NCBI RefSeq assembly: GCF_001027285.1
Contig: NZ_CP011509.1
Coordinates: 8,022,501 to 8,086,500 of the forward strand
Reading direction: 5' to 3'
Origin: Archangium gephyra
Lineage (GTDB): Bacteria; Myxococcota; Myxococcia; Myxococcales; Myxococcaceae
Length of the DNA stretch: 64,000 bases
Under the pieces are notes generated by a model, which was given only the letters and a program-made list of their open reading frames with translations, ran no database searches and was not told the origin of the DNA. Every line of letters starts with the position of its first letter. The stretch's first letter is position 1. Both the position numbers and the translations under genes were made by a program. Positions 35,396 through 44,216 of the stretch are shown piece by piece.

Positions 35396-37036
35396 ATGAA
35401 CGTCAGACTCCTCGCCGCACTCCTGTGCCTCGCCGCCGTGAGCACCGGCTGCATCATCAACAACAACGGCCACGACCACGACACGGATCCCCAGCCCGGA
35501 GACGTGTCGTTCCTCTGGAGCTTCGCGGGTGCCTCCACCGCTGGCCGCTGCACGGACGTGCCCGAGGTCAGGAAGGTGCGCATCACCATCCCCGGCCAGA
35601 CGCTGCTCAACGGCGGCATCTACCCCTGCAATACCTCGGGGGTGGATGGCATCACCCTGAGCAACTTCGCTCCCGGCGGCTACAACTACACCGTCGAAGC
35701 CCTCGGCTACTCGGACGAGGTCCTCTACACGGCCAACGGCGCCTTCACGGTGAATGGGAACAAGCAGGTGAGCACCACGCTCGCCCCCGTCACCCGTCCG
35801 CCCGCGCCCGGTGACGTGACCTTCCTGTGGGCCTTCTCCGGCTCCCCCCTCCGTCATTGCGCGGACGTGCCCGAGGTGAGGAAGGTGCGCATCACCATCC
35901 CCGGCCAGACGCTGCTCAACGGCGGCATCTACGCCTGCAATACCACCGGCGTGGACGGCATCATCCTGCGGGCCTTCGCTCCCGGCGGCTATGGCTACAC
36001 CGTCGACGCCCTCGGCTCCTCGGACGAGGTCCTCTACTCGGCCGGTGGCTCCTTCACGGTGAACGGGGACCGGCAGGTGAACGTCGTGCTGGCGCCGTTC
36101 ACCCCTCCGCCCGCGCCCGGCGACGTGACCTTCCTCTGGACCTTCTCCGATGGCCGGTGCGCGGACGTGCCGGACGTGAAGTCCATCCGCATCAGCATCC
36201 CGGGTGAGACGCTCGCCAATGGCGGCATCTATCCCTGCAACACCTCCGGCGTGGACGGCATCGTCCTGCATGACTTCCGTCCCGGCGCCTACAGCTTCAC
36301 TCTCGAGGCCATCAGCTACTCGGGCACGGTGCTCTACACGGGCAGTGGCTCCTTCACGGTGAACGGCGATATCCGGGTGAACTACACCCTGACCCCGAGC
36401 GGCGGCCCGAGCTCCTACGCCTACGTCTCCTGGACCTTCCCACCCAACACCACCAGCCCGAACCCCACCTGCGCCCAGGCGGGCGTGGTCTCGGTGGACG
36501 TGAGCATCGACGGGGGCGCGTGGACGCGCCTGAGCTGCATGGATGGCGCGGGCGCCAACCAGATCCGCTCGCCCTACCTGCCGCCGGGCTCGCACACCAT
36601 CGCGTTCATTGGCGTGGGCTCCGGCGGCCAGCACTACTACTACACCCAGAGCACGATGGAGACCCGGGCGGGGGCGCCCGTCTCCGTCTCGTACCTGCTG
36701 CGGCCCGTGGGCGGCATGGCGCTGCGGTGGGAACTGCGCGAGGGCTCCGTGACCAGGACGTGTGCCCAGGCGGGCGTCACCACCATGGCCATCAACCTGC
36801 AGAACACGGCCACCGGGGAGTACGTCTACGGTGCGGCCGGTGACGCGCAGCCCTGCACGGGCGCGCCCATCCTCTACAACTACCTCGAGCCGGGGAACTA
36901 CCGGGTGTACATCCGCGGCACGGGTCCGGACGTCTTCTACACCAACGAGGATGGCAGCCCGGTCACGTTGACGGTGAAGGCCTTCGAGCTGAAGAGCTCG
37001 GCGGACGCCGTCACCATCGTCCTCATGCGCAAGTAG
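35396..37036 (+). CDS. Lipoprotein with three ~100-residue repeats
   Basis: A 546-residue lipoprotein (lipobox AAVSTGC, Cys 19). Three tandem repeats begin at about residues 33, 137 and 243 and share PGDVTFLW.F, CADVPEVRKVRITIPGQTL and NGGIYPCNTSGVDGI. Each repeat has two Cys that could pair. Two shorter related units follow. The repeat looks like a beta-sandwich binding module; no known family is assigned. It is followed by a bidirectional hairpin at 37057-37083. Confidence 0.75.
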   Translation: MNVRLLAALLCLAAVSTGCIINNNGHDHDTDPQPGDVSFLWSFAGASTAGRCTDVPEVRKVRITIPGQTLLNGGIYPCNTSGVDGITLSNFAPGGYNYTVEALGYSDEVLYTANGAFTVNGNKQVSTTLAPVTRPPAPGDVTFLWAFSGSPLRHCADVPEVRKVRITIPGQTLLNGGIYACNTTGVDGIILRAFAPGGYGYTVDALGSSDEVLYSAGGSFTVNGDRQVNVVLAPFTPPPAPGDVTFLWTFSDGRCADVPDVKSIRISIPGETLANGGIYPCNTSGVDGIVLHDFRPGAYSFTLEAISYSGTVLYTGSGSFTVNGDIRVNYTLTPSGGPSSYAYVSWTFPPNTTSPNPTCAQAGVVSVDVSIDGGAWTRLSCMDGAGANQIRSPYLPPGSHTIAFIGVGSGGQHYYYTQSTMETRAGAPVSVSYLLRPVGGMALRWELREGSVTRTCAQAGVTTMAINLQNTATGEYVYGAAGDAQPCTGAPILYNYLEPGNYRVYIRGTGPDVFYTNEDGSPVTLTVKAFELKSSADAVTIVLMRK

Positions 37037-37056
37037 GAGCACGCCTCGGGAGAGGA

Positions 37057-37083
37057 GCACCCGCCGCCTCGTGTGGCGGGTGC
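37057..37083. terminator. Bidirectional terminator hairpin
   Basis: GCACCCGCC and GGCGGGTGC pair perfectly (9 bp) around a 9-base loop, midway between two convergent genes. A T-tract is not evident, so termination is inferred from position. Confidence 0.5.
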
Positions 37084-37087
37084 CCGG

Positions 37088-38212
37088 CTACCGGCAGTCC
37101 GCGCGCCGCAGCGAGACGCCGGCCTCGGTGCGGTACTGGTAGACCACGCCTCCCTCGTCCAGGACGGAGTAATCCCGGAAGGTCTCCTCGGGCATGGTGT
37201 TGAGCGGCAGGTCCGCTTGGCCCAGCACCTTCCCGTCGAGGGGATCCAGGCAGAAGAGCCGCACGCCGGGCTCGGAGGCCGGGCTCGCCTTGCCCGTGGG
37301 CAGCTCACCGGCCACTCCCAGGTAGATGACGCCGGAGCGGTCGGAGTCGAGCAGCGTGATGTACATCAGCGGGAACTGCACCCGGTACTCGCGGGTGTAG
37401 CGCTGCTGGTTCGTCTGGCGATCGACGGCGTTGAGCAGCAGGCGGCCGCTCGGTCTGTCGATGATGTTGGCGAGGATGTACGAGCGGCCATCCCGGGTGG
37501 GCCGGCCAGGAATTTCCGGACGTGTGGTGTCGGCCGTGCCCGAGAGATCGCCGATGCGCACCAGCGTGCCGTGCTCGCGCTCGACGTACACCGAGTCCCC
37601 ATCCACGAAGGTGCCGGTGATGCCGCCCGTCTCGGGGATGCCCTGGCCCTGCAGCGGCAGCTCTCCCCGGAGCGAGCCCGTCTCGGGATCGATGATGGCC
37701 ACGGACTTGTCCCGCAGCCGGTCCATCACCAGCAGGGTGCCGTCCCTGGCCACGGCGACGTCCTGGGGTGTCTGCTGGGTGATCGGCGTGGTTCCGAGCA
37801 CCTTGCCATCCTGGCCGATGCGGACGAGCCGCCCGTTGAGCTGATCCAACACCACCACGTCTCCGAGCGGCGTCACCGCGAGCGACATGGGCGCCTCGGG
37901 GTTGGCCTCCTGGGGACGGTCGCGCCCGAGCTGGGAAGCACCACTGCCCCAGCCCAGCTCGGCGATCACTCCCGGAGCCCTGTTGGAGGGAGCCGAAGGA
38001 GACGCCCCCTCCCCCGCCTTGCCCTGACTGGCGCCAGACGGAGCCCTGGGAGCGGTACCGCCCTGGGCTGACGCCGGAGCCGCCGGCCCTTGCGTGGACG
38101 AGTCAGAGCCCGGGCCGTCCTCATGGCCCGAGCGTGCCATCACGAGCGCGATGCCGAGCGCGAGCACCGTGAGACCCACGAAGATGACGACACCGCGCTT
38201 GCGCGACTTCAT
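37088..38212 (-). CDS. Membrane-anchored beta-propeller (NHL/quinoprotein-like) protein
   Basis: A 374-residue protein with one N-terminal transmembrane helix (RGVVIFVGLTVLALGIALVMA), a Pro/Ser/Ala-rich spacer to about residue 95, and propeller-like blades (VTPLGDVVVLDQLNGRLVRIGQDGKVLG, VARDGTLLVMDRLRDKSVAII, and others). It probably forms a periplasmic beta-propeller. The start ATG 38212 replaces the longer open frame from 38236. It lies 27 bp after the metallophosphoesterase-like gene on the same strand and may belong with it. Confidence 0.7.
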   Translation of the reverse strand: MKSRKRGVVIFVGLTVLALGIALVMARSGHEDGPGSDSSTQGPAAPASAQGGTAPRAPSGASQGKAGEGASPSAPSNRAPGVIAELGWGSGASQLGRDRPQEANPEAPMSLAVTPLGDVVVLDQLNGRLVRIGQDGKVLGTTPITQQTPQDVAVARDGTLLVMDRLRDKSVAIIDPETGSLRGELPLQGQGIPETGGITGTFVDGDSVYVEREHGTLVRIGDLSGTADTTRPEIPGRPTRDGRSYILANIIDRPSGRLLLNAVDRQTNQQRYTREYRVQFPLMYITLLDSDRSGVIYLGVAGELPTGKASPASEPGVRLFCLDPLDGKVLGQADLPLNTMPEETFRDYSVLDEGGVVYQYRTEAGVSLRRADCR

Positions 38213-38239
38213 GACCTCTTCCTTTCCAACGAACACGGC

Positions 38240-39349
38240 TCAATGCGACGGGGAGCCCGGCGGTACGAGCCGCTCCACCCGCGCCTTCAGCTCCGGGTCA
38301 TCCGGCACGTCCGGCCCGAGCTGGATGAAGGAAAGCAACTGGGTACGGCCCTCCGCGTCCGGGCGCTCCCGGGCCTGCTCCTCCAGGCGTTGCCGCCGGG
38401 ACAGGAAGCCGGCCAGCGCCTCCTCGAGCGGCTTCCGGGCCACCTCGTCCTTCGCCGCGGCCAGACGCTCGCGGGCCCGCTGGATGTTCTCGTCCAGGAG
38501 CGCCAGCCCGTCCCGGGCCCTCGCCACCTCGGCCAGGTCCACGAACGGCCCCGTCCCGGCGACGGTGAGCTCCAAGCGGCCCAGCTGCCTGCCGCGCTCG
38601 CCAGAGGGCACCAGGGTGGCGTGACCGAGGCGCTGCGCCGTCCCCGGAAGGCGGCTCTCATGGGACTGCACGACGAAGTCCACCGCGTCCCCCAGCTCCC
38701 GCGTGAGCGCCTGGGCGGACGTCAACGGCAGCGCGGCCAGCACCACCACCACGTCCACCTTCTCCTTCTCGCGCAGACGGCGGGCCTCGGCGAGGGCCAC
38801 CGGCCCGGGAGGCCGGCCTGTCACGCCGGGCCGCACCTCGCCCTCGGGCGAGAGCCCCACCACGCCGAACACCCACTGCCCCACCTTCACCACCGTGGAG
38901 GCCGCGAAGAGCGGCTTGCCCTTCGCATCCACCAGGTTGGCCGACAGCACCTTCATCTTCGACTTCCGGGTGGCCTGCTTCAGGAAGTCCGTGCCGAGCA
39001 CCAGGTCGCGCGCCCCCACGGCCATGGCCGCGGTGCCCAACGCCTCCATCTGCTCGAGCAACAACTCCGCGCGTGCCCGGGCGCCCGGCTCGCCCTCCGA
39101 CTCGAGCGACTTGAAGAGCGCATTGCCGGCATCCAGCACCAGCACCGGCTCGCCCCTGGCACGCTCGCGCGCGAGGACCGTCTTGCGCCGGGCCAGTCCT
39201 CCCGCCGGGAGCTGCCCGCAACCACAGTGGGAGACCTCTCCACCGTTATCCCCGGTGAACAGCAGCACCGCCTTCCCGGGCGCGGCTCCCGCCACCAGGG
39301 GACTCAGCAGCAACACCAGCAGGGCGAGCAGGCCCGGTCGAAAGCGCAT
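38240..39349 (-). CDS. Exported 5'-nucleotidase/metallophosphoesterase-like protein
   Basis: A 369-residue protein with a signal peptide (LLALLVLLLSPLVAGAA). The sequence FTGDNGGEVSHCGCG followed by VLDAGN, AVGARDL and QSHESRL resembles the N-terminal half of the UshA/SoxB-type fold, although the metal ligand set looks incomplete (DNGG instead of DLHG). C-terminal coiled-coil stretches follow. Catalytic activity is therefore uncertain. Start ATG 39349 is chosen because the upstream extension has no signal peptide. Confidence 0.6.
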   Translation of the reverse strand: MRFRPGLLALLVLLLSPLVAGAAPGKAVLLFTGDNGGEVSHCGCGQLPAGGLARRKTVLARERARGEPVLVLDAGNALFKSLESEGEPGARARAELLLEQMEALGTAAMAVGARDLVLGTDFLKQATRKSKMKVLSANLVDAKGKPLFAASTVVKVGQWVFGVVGLSPEGEVRPGVTGRPPGPVALAEARRLREKEKVDVVVVLAALPLTSAQALTRELGDAVDFVVQSHESRLPGTAQRLGHATLVPSGERGRQLGRLELTVAGTGPFVDLAEVARARDGLALLDENIQRARERLAAAKDEVARKPLEEALAGFLSRRQRLEEQARERPDAEGRTQLLSFIQLGPDVPDDPELKARVERLVPPGSPSH

Positions 39350-39432
39350 CACATCCTCGAAAGACAACCACTCCCCAACGAATGGCGGCCGGGCCACACG
39401 TACCCGGCCGCCCCCTCTCCACGGCGGAGGAA

Positions 39433-40263
39433 TTAGAAGTGACGGATGGCGTGGTACGTGGTGGTGGCGGTGCGGAGGTTGTACACGCAACCGGCCGCGC
39501 AGCCCTTGCACTCGTAGGCCCACATGCTGCCCCAGCCGTCACCCGACTCGTAGAGGAAGGTGTGGCCGGCGCCATCCACGTTGTAGACGAGCGCGTCGGC
39601 CTTCAGCAGGACGTCCCGGGAGATGGTCCACCACTGGCTGGTGTCGGAGTTGAAGCTGACGGTGCTGTAGGGGTGCGAGTCGCTGGCCACGTTGGTGTTG
39701 GTGCTGGGCACCACCCACGCCTTGGCGAGGAAGCCGGAGCAGTCCGCGCCGTACGAGCCGCTGTGCGTGCAGCTCGGGCAGCTTCCCGAGCACGAGCCCA
39801 CGGCGGCGCCCGGGCTCCAGGCGCCGTGGCCCCACCAGTACGAGAAGCCCATGGCGCCCTTCGCCTTGGTGATGGCCGCGTCGCGCGTCGTGGTGGAGGT
39901 GGTCACCAGAGTGAGGTAGCTGCCGGAGGCCCAGCCCGTCACGCCGCTGTAGGTGACCTTGTACCAACCGCTGGTGGGGCAACCTCCGCCGGCCTCCTTG
40001 GCGATGGCGCCGCCCGGCATCGTCAGGAGGATGCCGTACGTGGTCCCGGGCCCGCTGCGCAGGTTCAGGTCCGTGGTCGTCTGGAGGCTGGAGCCCGCGG
40101 TGACGCAGGTGGTGATCGCGCCGGCACTGCTGCCCACGCTCTCGTCCACGCCCTTCAGCTCGAAGCTCTCCACGGACGACTGGCCGCCACCGCAGCCCGC
40201 CGCCACCACTGCCAGGACCGCCAACCACTTCAAGGAATGACCGCTCATGCTCCGGGTGCTCAT
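39433..40263 (-). CDS. Lipoprotein with SH3-like and NlpC/P60-type peptidase domains
   Basis: A 276-residue lipoprotein (lipobox VVAAGC, Cys 24). Residues about 60-122 form a bacterial SH3-like domain (LNLRSGPGTTYGILLTMPGG), followed by a papain-like domain with the catalytic Cys in YGADCSGFLAK and the His in AGHTFLYESG, as in NlpC/P60 enzymes that cut peptidoglycan stem peptides. A Cys-rich loop (CSGSCPSC) is unusual. Start ATG 40263 has GGAGG about 8 bases upstream. It is divergent from the acyltransferase gene. Confidence 0.8.
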   Translation of the reverse strand: MSTRSMSGHSLKWLAVLAVVAAGCGGGQSSVESFELKGVDESVGSSAGAITTCVTAGSSLQTTTDLNLRSGPGTTYGILLTMPGGAIAKEAGGGCPTSGWYKVTYSGVTGWASGSYLTLVTTSTTTRDAAITKAKGAMGFSYWWGHGAWSPGAAVGSCSGSCPSCTHSGSYGADCSGFLAKAWVVPSTNTNVASDSHPYSTVSFNSDTSQWWTISRDVLLKADALVYNVDGAGHTFLYESGDGWGSMWAYECKGCAAGCVYNLRTATTTYHAIRHF

Positions 40264-40486
40264 ACGACCCTCCATCGGGGGGGACTGCGGGGAAAGCAGG
40301 CGCGTCCCACGGCCCATCAGCTTCACCGACATGGCGGGACGCCTTGGAAAACAAGGAAGCGCATGATTGCAGGAAATGTAGGTATTTTCATCTTCTTTTT
40401 TCATGAGAGCCCACACGCCTGTCCCAGGGGCGGGCTTGGCCCCTCCACGCGGACATCGTGAGCGGGCGAAGTACGCTCCTCTTCCC

Positions 40487-41641
40487 ATGCCTCCCGCCCC
40501 GCCCGACTCCCGCCCCGTGGATCCCGCTCGCCACGCACCGGGACTGGACACGCTCCGGGTGCTCGCCATCGTGCTGGTGCTCGGCTTCCACTACCCGCGC
40601 GAGGGGGCACCGGAGTGGTTCGCGGCGGCCGCGGGCTTCGGGTGGGCGGGCGTGGACCTCTTCTTCGTCCTCAGCGGCTTCCTCATCGGCCGGCAGCTGC
40701 TCGCCCCCCTGGCGCACGGGGAGCGGCCACGGCTGGGCGCCTTCTGCCTTCGTCGGCTCCTGCGGGTCCTCCCCGCCTACTGGGTGGTGCTGGCCGTCTA
40801 CGCCCTCGTCCCCGGCGCGCGCGAGCAGGAGGCCATGGCGCCCCTGTGGAGCTTCCTCACCTTCACGCAGAACTTCGGCCTGGAGGGCGGCGCGTTCTCA
40901 CACGCCTGGTCCCTGTGCATCGAGGAGCACTTCTACCTCGCGCTGCCCCTGCTCGTGCTCGCGCTCACCGGCCGCGTGCGCTGGCGCGGCGTGGGGGTGC
41001 TCGTGCTCGGCCTCGTGCTCCTGGGCATCGCGGTGCGCATGGGGCTCTGGTGGGCCCACCTCGAGGCGCCGCCACCCGGCGCGTCGCTGGGGCGCATCTA
41101 CAGACAATGGATCTACTACCCCACGTGGGGCCGGATGGACGGCCTGCTCGCCGGGGTGGTGCTCGCGCTCGTCCACACCTTCCGGCCCGCGCTCTGGCGC
41201 CGGTGGGTCCGCGCTCCCCTGGGGGCGGCGCTCCTCACGGGGGTGTGCCTCGGGCTCGCCGGGCCGCTGTGCGCCGAGAACAAGACGCTCGCCTCCTCCG
41301 CGCTCGTCTTCCCGTTGCTCTCGCTCGGCTTCGCGGCGCTCGTCGTGCTCGCCCTGACGGACGCGGGGGCCCGGGTGCTCGGACGGCTTCCCGGAGCGCG
41401 CTGGCTCGCGGGCGTGACGTACTGCGTGTACCTCTCCCACAAGCTCGTGATCCACGCCGTACACGGGGTGCTCGCGGAGCACGGGATGGGCGCCTATCAC
41501 CCCGTGACGCTGCTCGTGTCCGTGGCGTGTGTCCTCGCCGTCGCCGCATTGCTGCACCTGGGAGTGGAGCGCCCCTTCCTCCGGCTGCGCGAGCGCTGGG
41601 GGCGGCCTCCCGTCCGGCAGGCGCTGGCCGCCACGGCCTGA
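40487..41641 (+). CDS. Membrane acyltransferase (OafA/YrhL family)
   Basis: A 384-residue protein with about ten transmembrane helices. The family signature LDTLRVLAIVLVLGFHY contains the catalytic-type His, and GWAGVDLFFVLSGFLIGRQL follows it. Such enzymes transfer acyl (often acetyl) groups to sugars of the envelope or of secondary metabolites. ATG 40487 is chosen over 40403 because the helix starts shortly after it. Confidence 0.88.
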   Translation: MPPAPPDSRPVDPARHAPGLDTLRVLAIVLVLGFHYPREGAPEWFAAAAGFGWAGVDLFFVLSGFLIGRQLLAPLAHGERPRLGAFCLRRLLRVLPAYWVVLAVYALVPGAREQEAMAPLWSFLTFTQNFGLEGGAFSHAWSLCIEEHFYLALPLLVLALTGRVRWRGVGVLVLGLVLLGIAVRMGLWWAHLEAPPPGASLGRIYRQWIYYPTWGRMDGLLAGVVLALVHTFRPALWRRWVRAPLGAALLTGVCLGLAGPLCAENKTLASSALVFPLLSLGFAALVVLALTDAGARVLGRLPGARWLAGVTYCVYLSHKLVIHAVHGVLAEHGMGAYHPVTLLVSVACVLAVAALLHLGVERPFLRLRERWGRPPVRQALAATA

Positions 41642-41788
41642 GCCCGTCACCCAGGCTGGGGCCACACAACCCGCGAGGGTGCTCTTCACTCTGGCTGCCC
41701 CCTGTTGCAGGGGGGGGCTTTCGTTCTCTCCACACAGAGCCCCCGTTCTTCTCTATGTTCCACGCCCCCAACAAGAAGGAGCCCTCTC

Positions 41789-42763
41789 TTGGCCGGATCC
41801 AGCCTGCTCGCACTGCTCGACGACATCGCCACCATCCTCGACGACGTGTCGGTGATGACCAAGGTGGCCGCGAAGAAGACGGCCGGCGTGCTGGGCGATG
41901 ACCTGGCGCTCAATGCCCAGCAGGTCACCGGCGTCAACGCCGACCGCGAGCTGCCGGTGGTGTGGGCCGTGGCCAAGGGCTCGGCGTGGAACAAGGCCAT
42001 CCTGGTGCCCTCGGCCCTGGCCATCAGTGCCCTCACGCCCTGGTTGGTGACACCCCTGCTGATGTTGGGCGGCCTGTACCTCTGTTACGAGGGCGTCGAG
42101 AAGCTGGCGCACAAGTTCCTGCACAGCGAGGCCGAGGACGAGGCCCACCACGCCGAGCTCACCCACGCCTTGGAGGATCCGAGCGTCGACCTGGTGGCGC
42201 TCGAGAAGGACAAGATCAAGGGCGCGGTGCGCACCGACTTCATCCTCTCGGCGGAGATCATCGTCATCTCGCTGGGCGTCGTGGCCTCCGCGCCCTTCAT
42301 GACGCGGGTGATGGCGCTGGTCGGCGTTGGCATCATCATGACCGTGGGTGTCTACGGGCTGGTGGCGGGCATCGTGAAGCTCGACGACGCGGGGCTGTTC
42401 CTCACCCGGCGGACCGGAGACAGCGGGTGGGCGCGATTCCAGCGCGGCCTGGGGACGGGCCTCCTGAAGGGGGCGCCGTACCTCATGAAGTTCCTGTCGG
42501 TCGCCGGCACCGTGGCCATGTTCCTGGTCGGCGGCGGCATCATCGCGCACGGCATCTCCGCGCTGCACCACGGCATCGAGGGACTGGCCCATCACGCGGG
42601 CGAGGTGTCTGTCATCGGCGGTCTGCTCGGTGGGCTCACGTCGGCTCTGGCCAACATCGTGGTGGGCCTGGTGGCCGGCGCGGTGGCGCTCCTGCTGGTG
42701 CTCGCGGTCCAGCGCGTGATGAAGCGGGGCGGCAAGGCCGGAGCCTCGAACACGAACGGGTGA
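41789..42763 (+). CDS. DUF808 (YedI-like) inner-membrane protein
   Basis: A 324-residue protein with at least five transmembrane helices. [33 protein letters not shown]... is the diagnostic start of DUF808 proteins. The function of the family is not known. Start TTG 41789 is supported by AAGGAG 7 bases upstream and by full match to the family N-terminus; no ATG exists nearby. Confidence 0.88.
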   Translation: MAGSSLLALLDDIATILDDVSVMTKVAAKKTAGVLGDDLALNAQQVTGVNADRELPVVWAVAKGSAWNKAILVPSALAISALTPWLVTPLLMLGGLYLCYEGVEKLAHKFLHSEAEDEAHHAELTHALEDPSVDLVALEKDKIKGAVRTDFILSAEIIVISLGVVASAPFMTRVMALVGVGIIMTVGVYGLVAGIVKLDDAGLFLTRRTGDSGWARFQRGLGTGLLKGAPYLMKFLSVAGTVAMFLVGGGIIAHGISALHHGIEGLAHHAGEVSVIGGLLGGLTSALANIVVGLVAGAVALLLVLAVQRVMKRGGKAGASNTNG

Positions 42764-42872
42764 GGCCCCGAGGGCCCGTCTGGCAGTCAGGCGTGGGGCG
42801 CTCTCGAACCCGAGGGAGGCTTCCGCCGACACAATGCCCATCTTTCCGTCAGCCACCTCAAGGAGCGGAACG

Positions 42873-44135
42873 ATGGACGAGGCACCTCATCCGACCGGAG
42901 TCGTAGAACCGCGGGACAAGGCGGCGCTGGAGGTCGAGCGCATCCGCCAGGATTTCCCGATGCTGCACCGGCGGATGAATGGCCTACCGCTCGTGTACCT
43001 GGACAACGCGGCGACGAGCCAGAAGCCCCAGGCGATGATCGAGCGGCTGCGCTCCCTGTACGCCGAGGAATACGCGAAGGTGGAGGAAGGGCATTCCCTC
43101 AGCCAGCACGCGACGAAGGTGTTCGAGGAGGTGCGGGCCAAGGTCGCCCGGCTCATCCACGCGGCGGAGCCCCGGGAGATCATCTTCACCCGTGGCTGCA
43201 CGGAGGCGCTGAACCTGATCTCACGCGCCTTCGAGCGCTCGCGGCTGGGCCCGGGTGACGAGGTGCTCATCACCCTGGCGGAGCATGCCTCCAACTTCAT
43301 TCCCTGGCAGATGGCCTGTGAGGACAGCGGCGCGACGTTGAAGGCGGTGCCCGTCACGCCCTCGGGAGAGCTCGACCTGGAGCGATTCGAGCAACTCCTC
43401 GGCCCTCGCACCCGGATCGTCGCGGTCTCCCATGTGTCGAACGTCACGGGGACGATCTACCCGGTGAAGCGGATCACCGAAATGGCCCATGCGCGGGGCA
43501 TCCCGGTGCTGGTGGACGGGGCGCAGGCCGTGCCCCACCTGCCCGTGGACGTGCGAGACATCGGCTGCGACTTCTACGCGGGCTCGGGCCACAAGATGGG
43601 GGGACCCTCGAGTGTGGGTTTCCTCTACGGCATCGCGAGCAAGCTGGAGGAGCTGCCCGTGGCGGACGGCGGCTCGACCATGGCCGAGACCGTGAGCCTC
43701 GAGAAGATCCAGCCCAAGCCCCTGCCGCACAAGTACGAGGCGGGTGAGCCTTGTTTCGGCGAGGCCGTCGCCTGGGGCCCGGCCATCGACTACTGGATGG
43801 ACCTGGGGATGGAGCGCATCGCCGCCTATGAGAAGGAGCTGACGGCCTACGCCACCGGGAAGCTGTTGGCCATTCCGGGCGTGCGCGTGCTGGGCGCGGA
43901 GACGGAGCGCATCTCGGTGCTGTCGTTCACGGTGCAGGGGGTGCCGCCGAAGGAGCTCGAGAAGGAGCTGGACCGCCGGGGCATCGCCGTGCGTGCCGGG
44001 GAGCTGGATGCCGAGCCCCTGCTGAAGGCCCTGGGCACGGACATGGCGGTGCGCGCTTCCTTCCTGTTCTACAACACGCGCGAGGAAGCGGACGCCCTGG
44101 CCGAGGCCGTGGCGGAGCTCGCCCGGCTGCACTGA
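42873..44135 (+). CDS. Cysteine-desulfurase-like class V aminotransferase without the catalytic Cys
   Basis: A 420-residue PLP enzyme of the SufS/CsdA type: LVYLDNAATSQKP at the start, the PLP lysine in GSGHKMGGP, and the substrate-binding VRAG motif. In desulfurases VRAG is followed by HHCAQP, with Cys carrying the persulfide. Here it reads RAGELDAEP (R374-P382), so the Cys is replaced by D379. This argues against cysteine desulfuration and for another PLP reaction (beta-elimination or transamination). Start ATG 42873 has AAGGAG 8 bases upstream, which excludes ATG 42834. No suf or isc neighbours are present. Confidence 0.85.
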   Translation: MDEAPHPTGVVEPRDKAALEVERIRQDFPMLHRRMNGLPLVYLDNAATSQKPQAMIERLRSLYAEEYAKVEEGHSLSQHATKVFEEVRAKVARLIHAAEPREIIFTRGCTEALNLISRAFERSRLGPGDEVLITLAEHASNFIPWQMACEDSGATLKAVPVTPSGELDLERFEQLLGPRTRIVAVSHVSNVTGTIYPVKRITEMAHARGIPVLVDGAQAVPHLPVDVRDIGCDFYAGSGHKMGGPSSVGFLYGIASKLEELPVADGGSTMAETVSLEKIQPKPLPHKYEAGEPCFGEAVAWGPAIDYWMDLGMERIAAYEKELTAYATGKLLAIPGVRVLGAETERISVLSFTVQGVPPKELEKELDRRGIAVRAGELDAEPLLKALGTDMAVRASFLFYNTREEADALAEAVAELARLH

Positions 44136-44216
44136 GCTCCAGAGGGAGGGGCACGTTTCGGATGGGGCCTGCTGGGAAAAGAGGAGGAGAATCCTCGTGG
44201 AACCACCCCCCACGGT

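Noticed and set aside
42873-44135. Suf iron-sulfur cluster operon.
   Set aside because: No sufBCD, sufE or iscU neighbours and the catalytic Cys is missing.
44136-44216. Terminator hairpin GAACC-N-GGTTC between convergent genes.
   Set aside because: The stem is only 5 bp and no T-tract follows; too weak to annotate.
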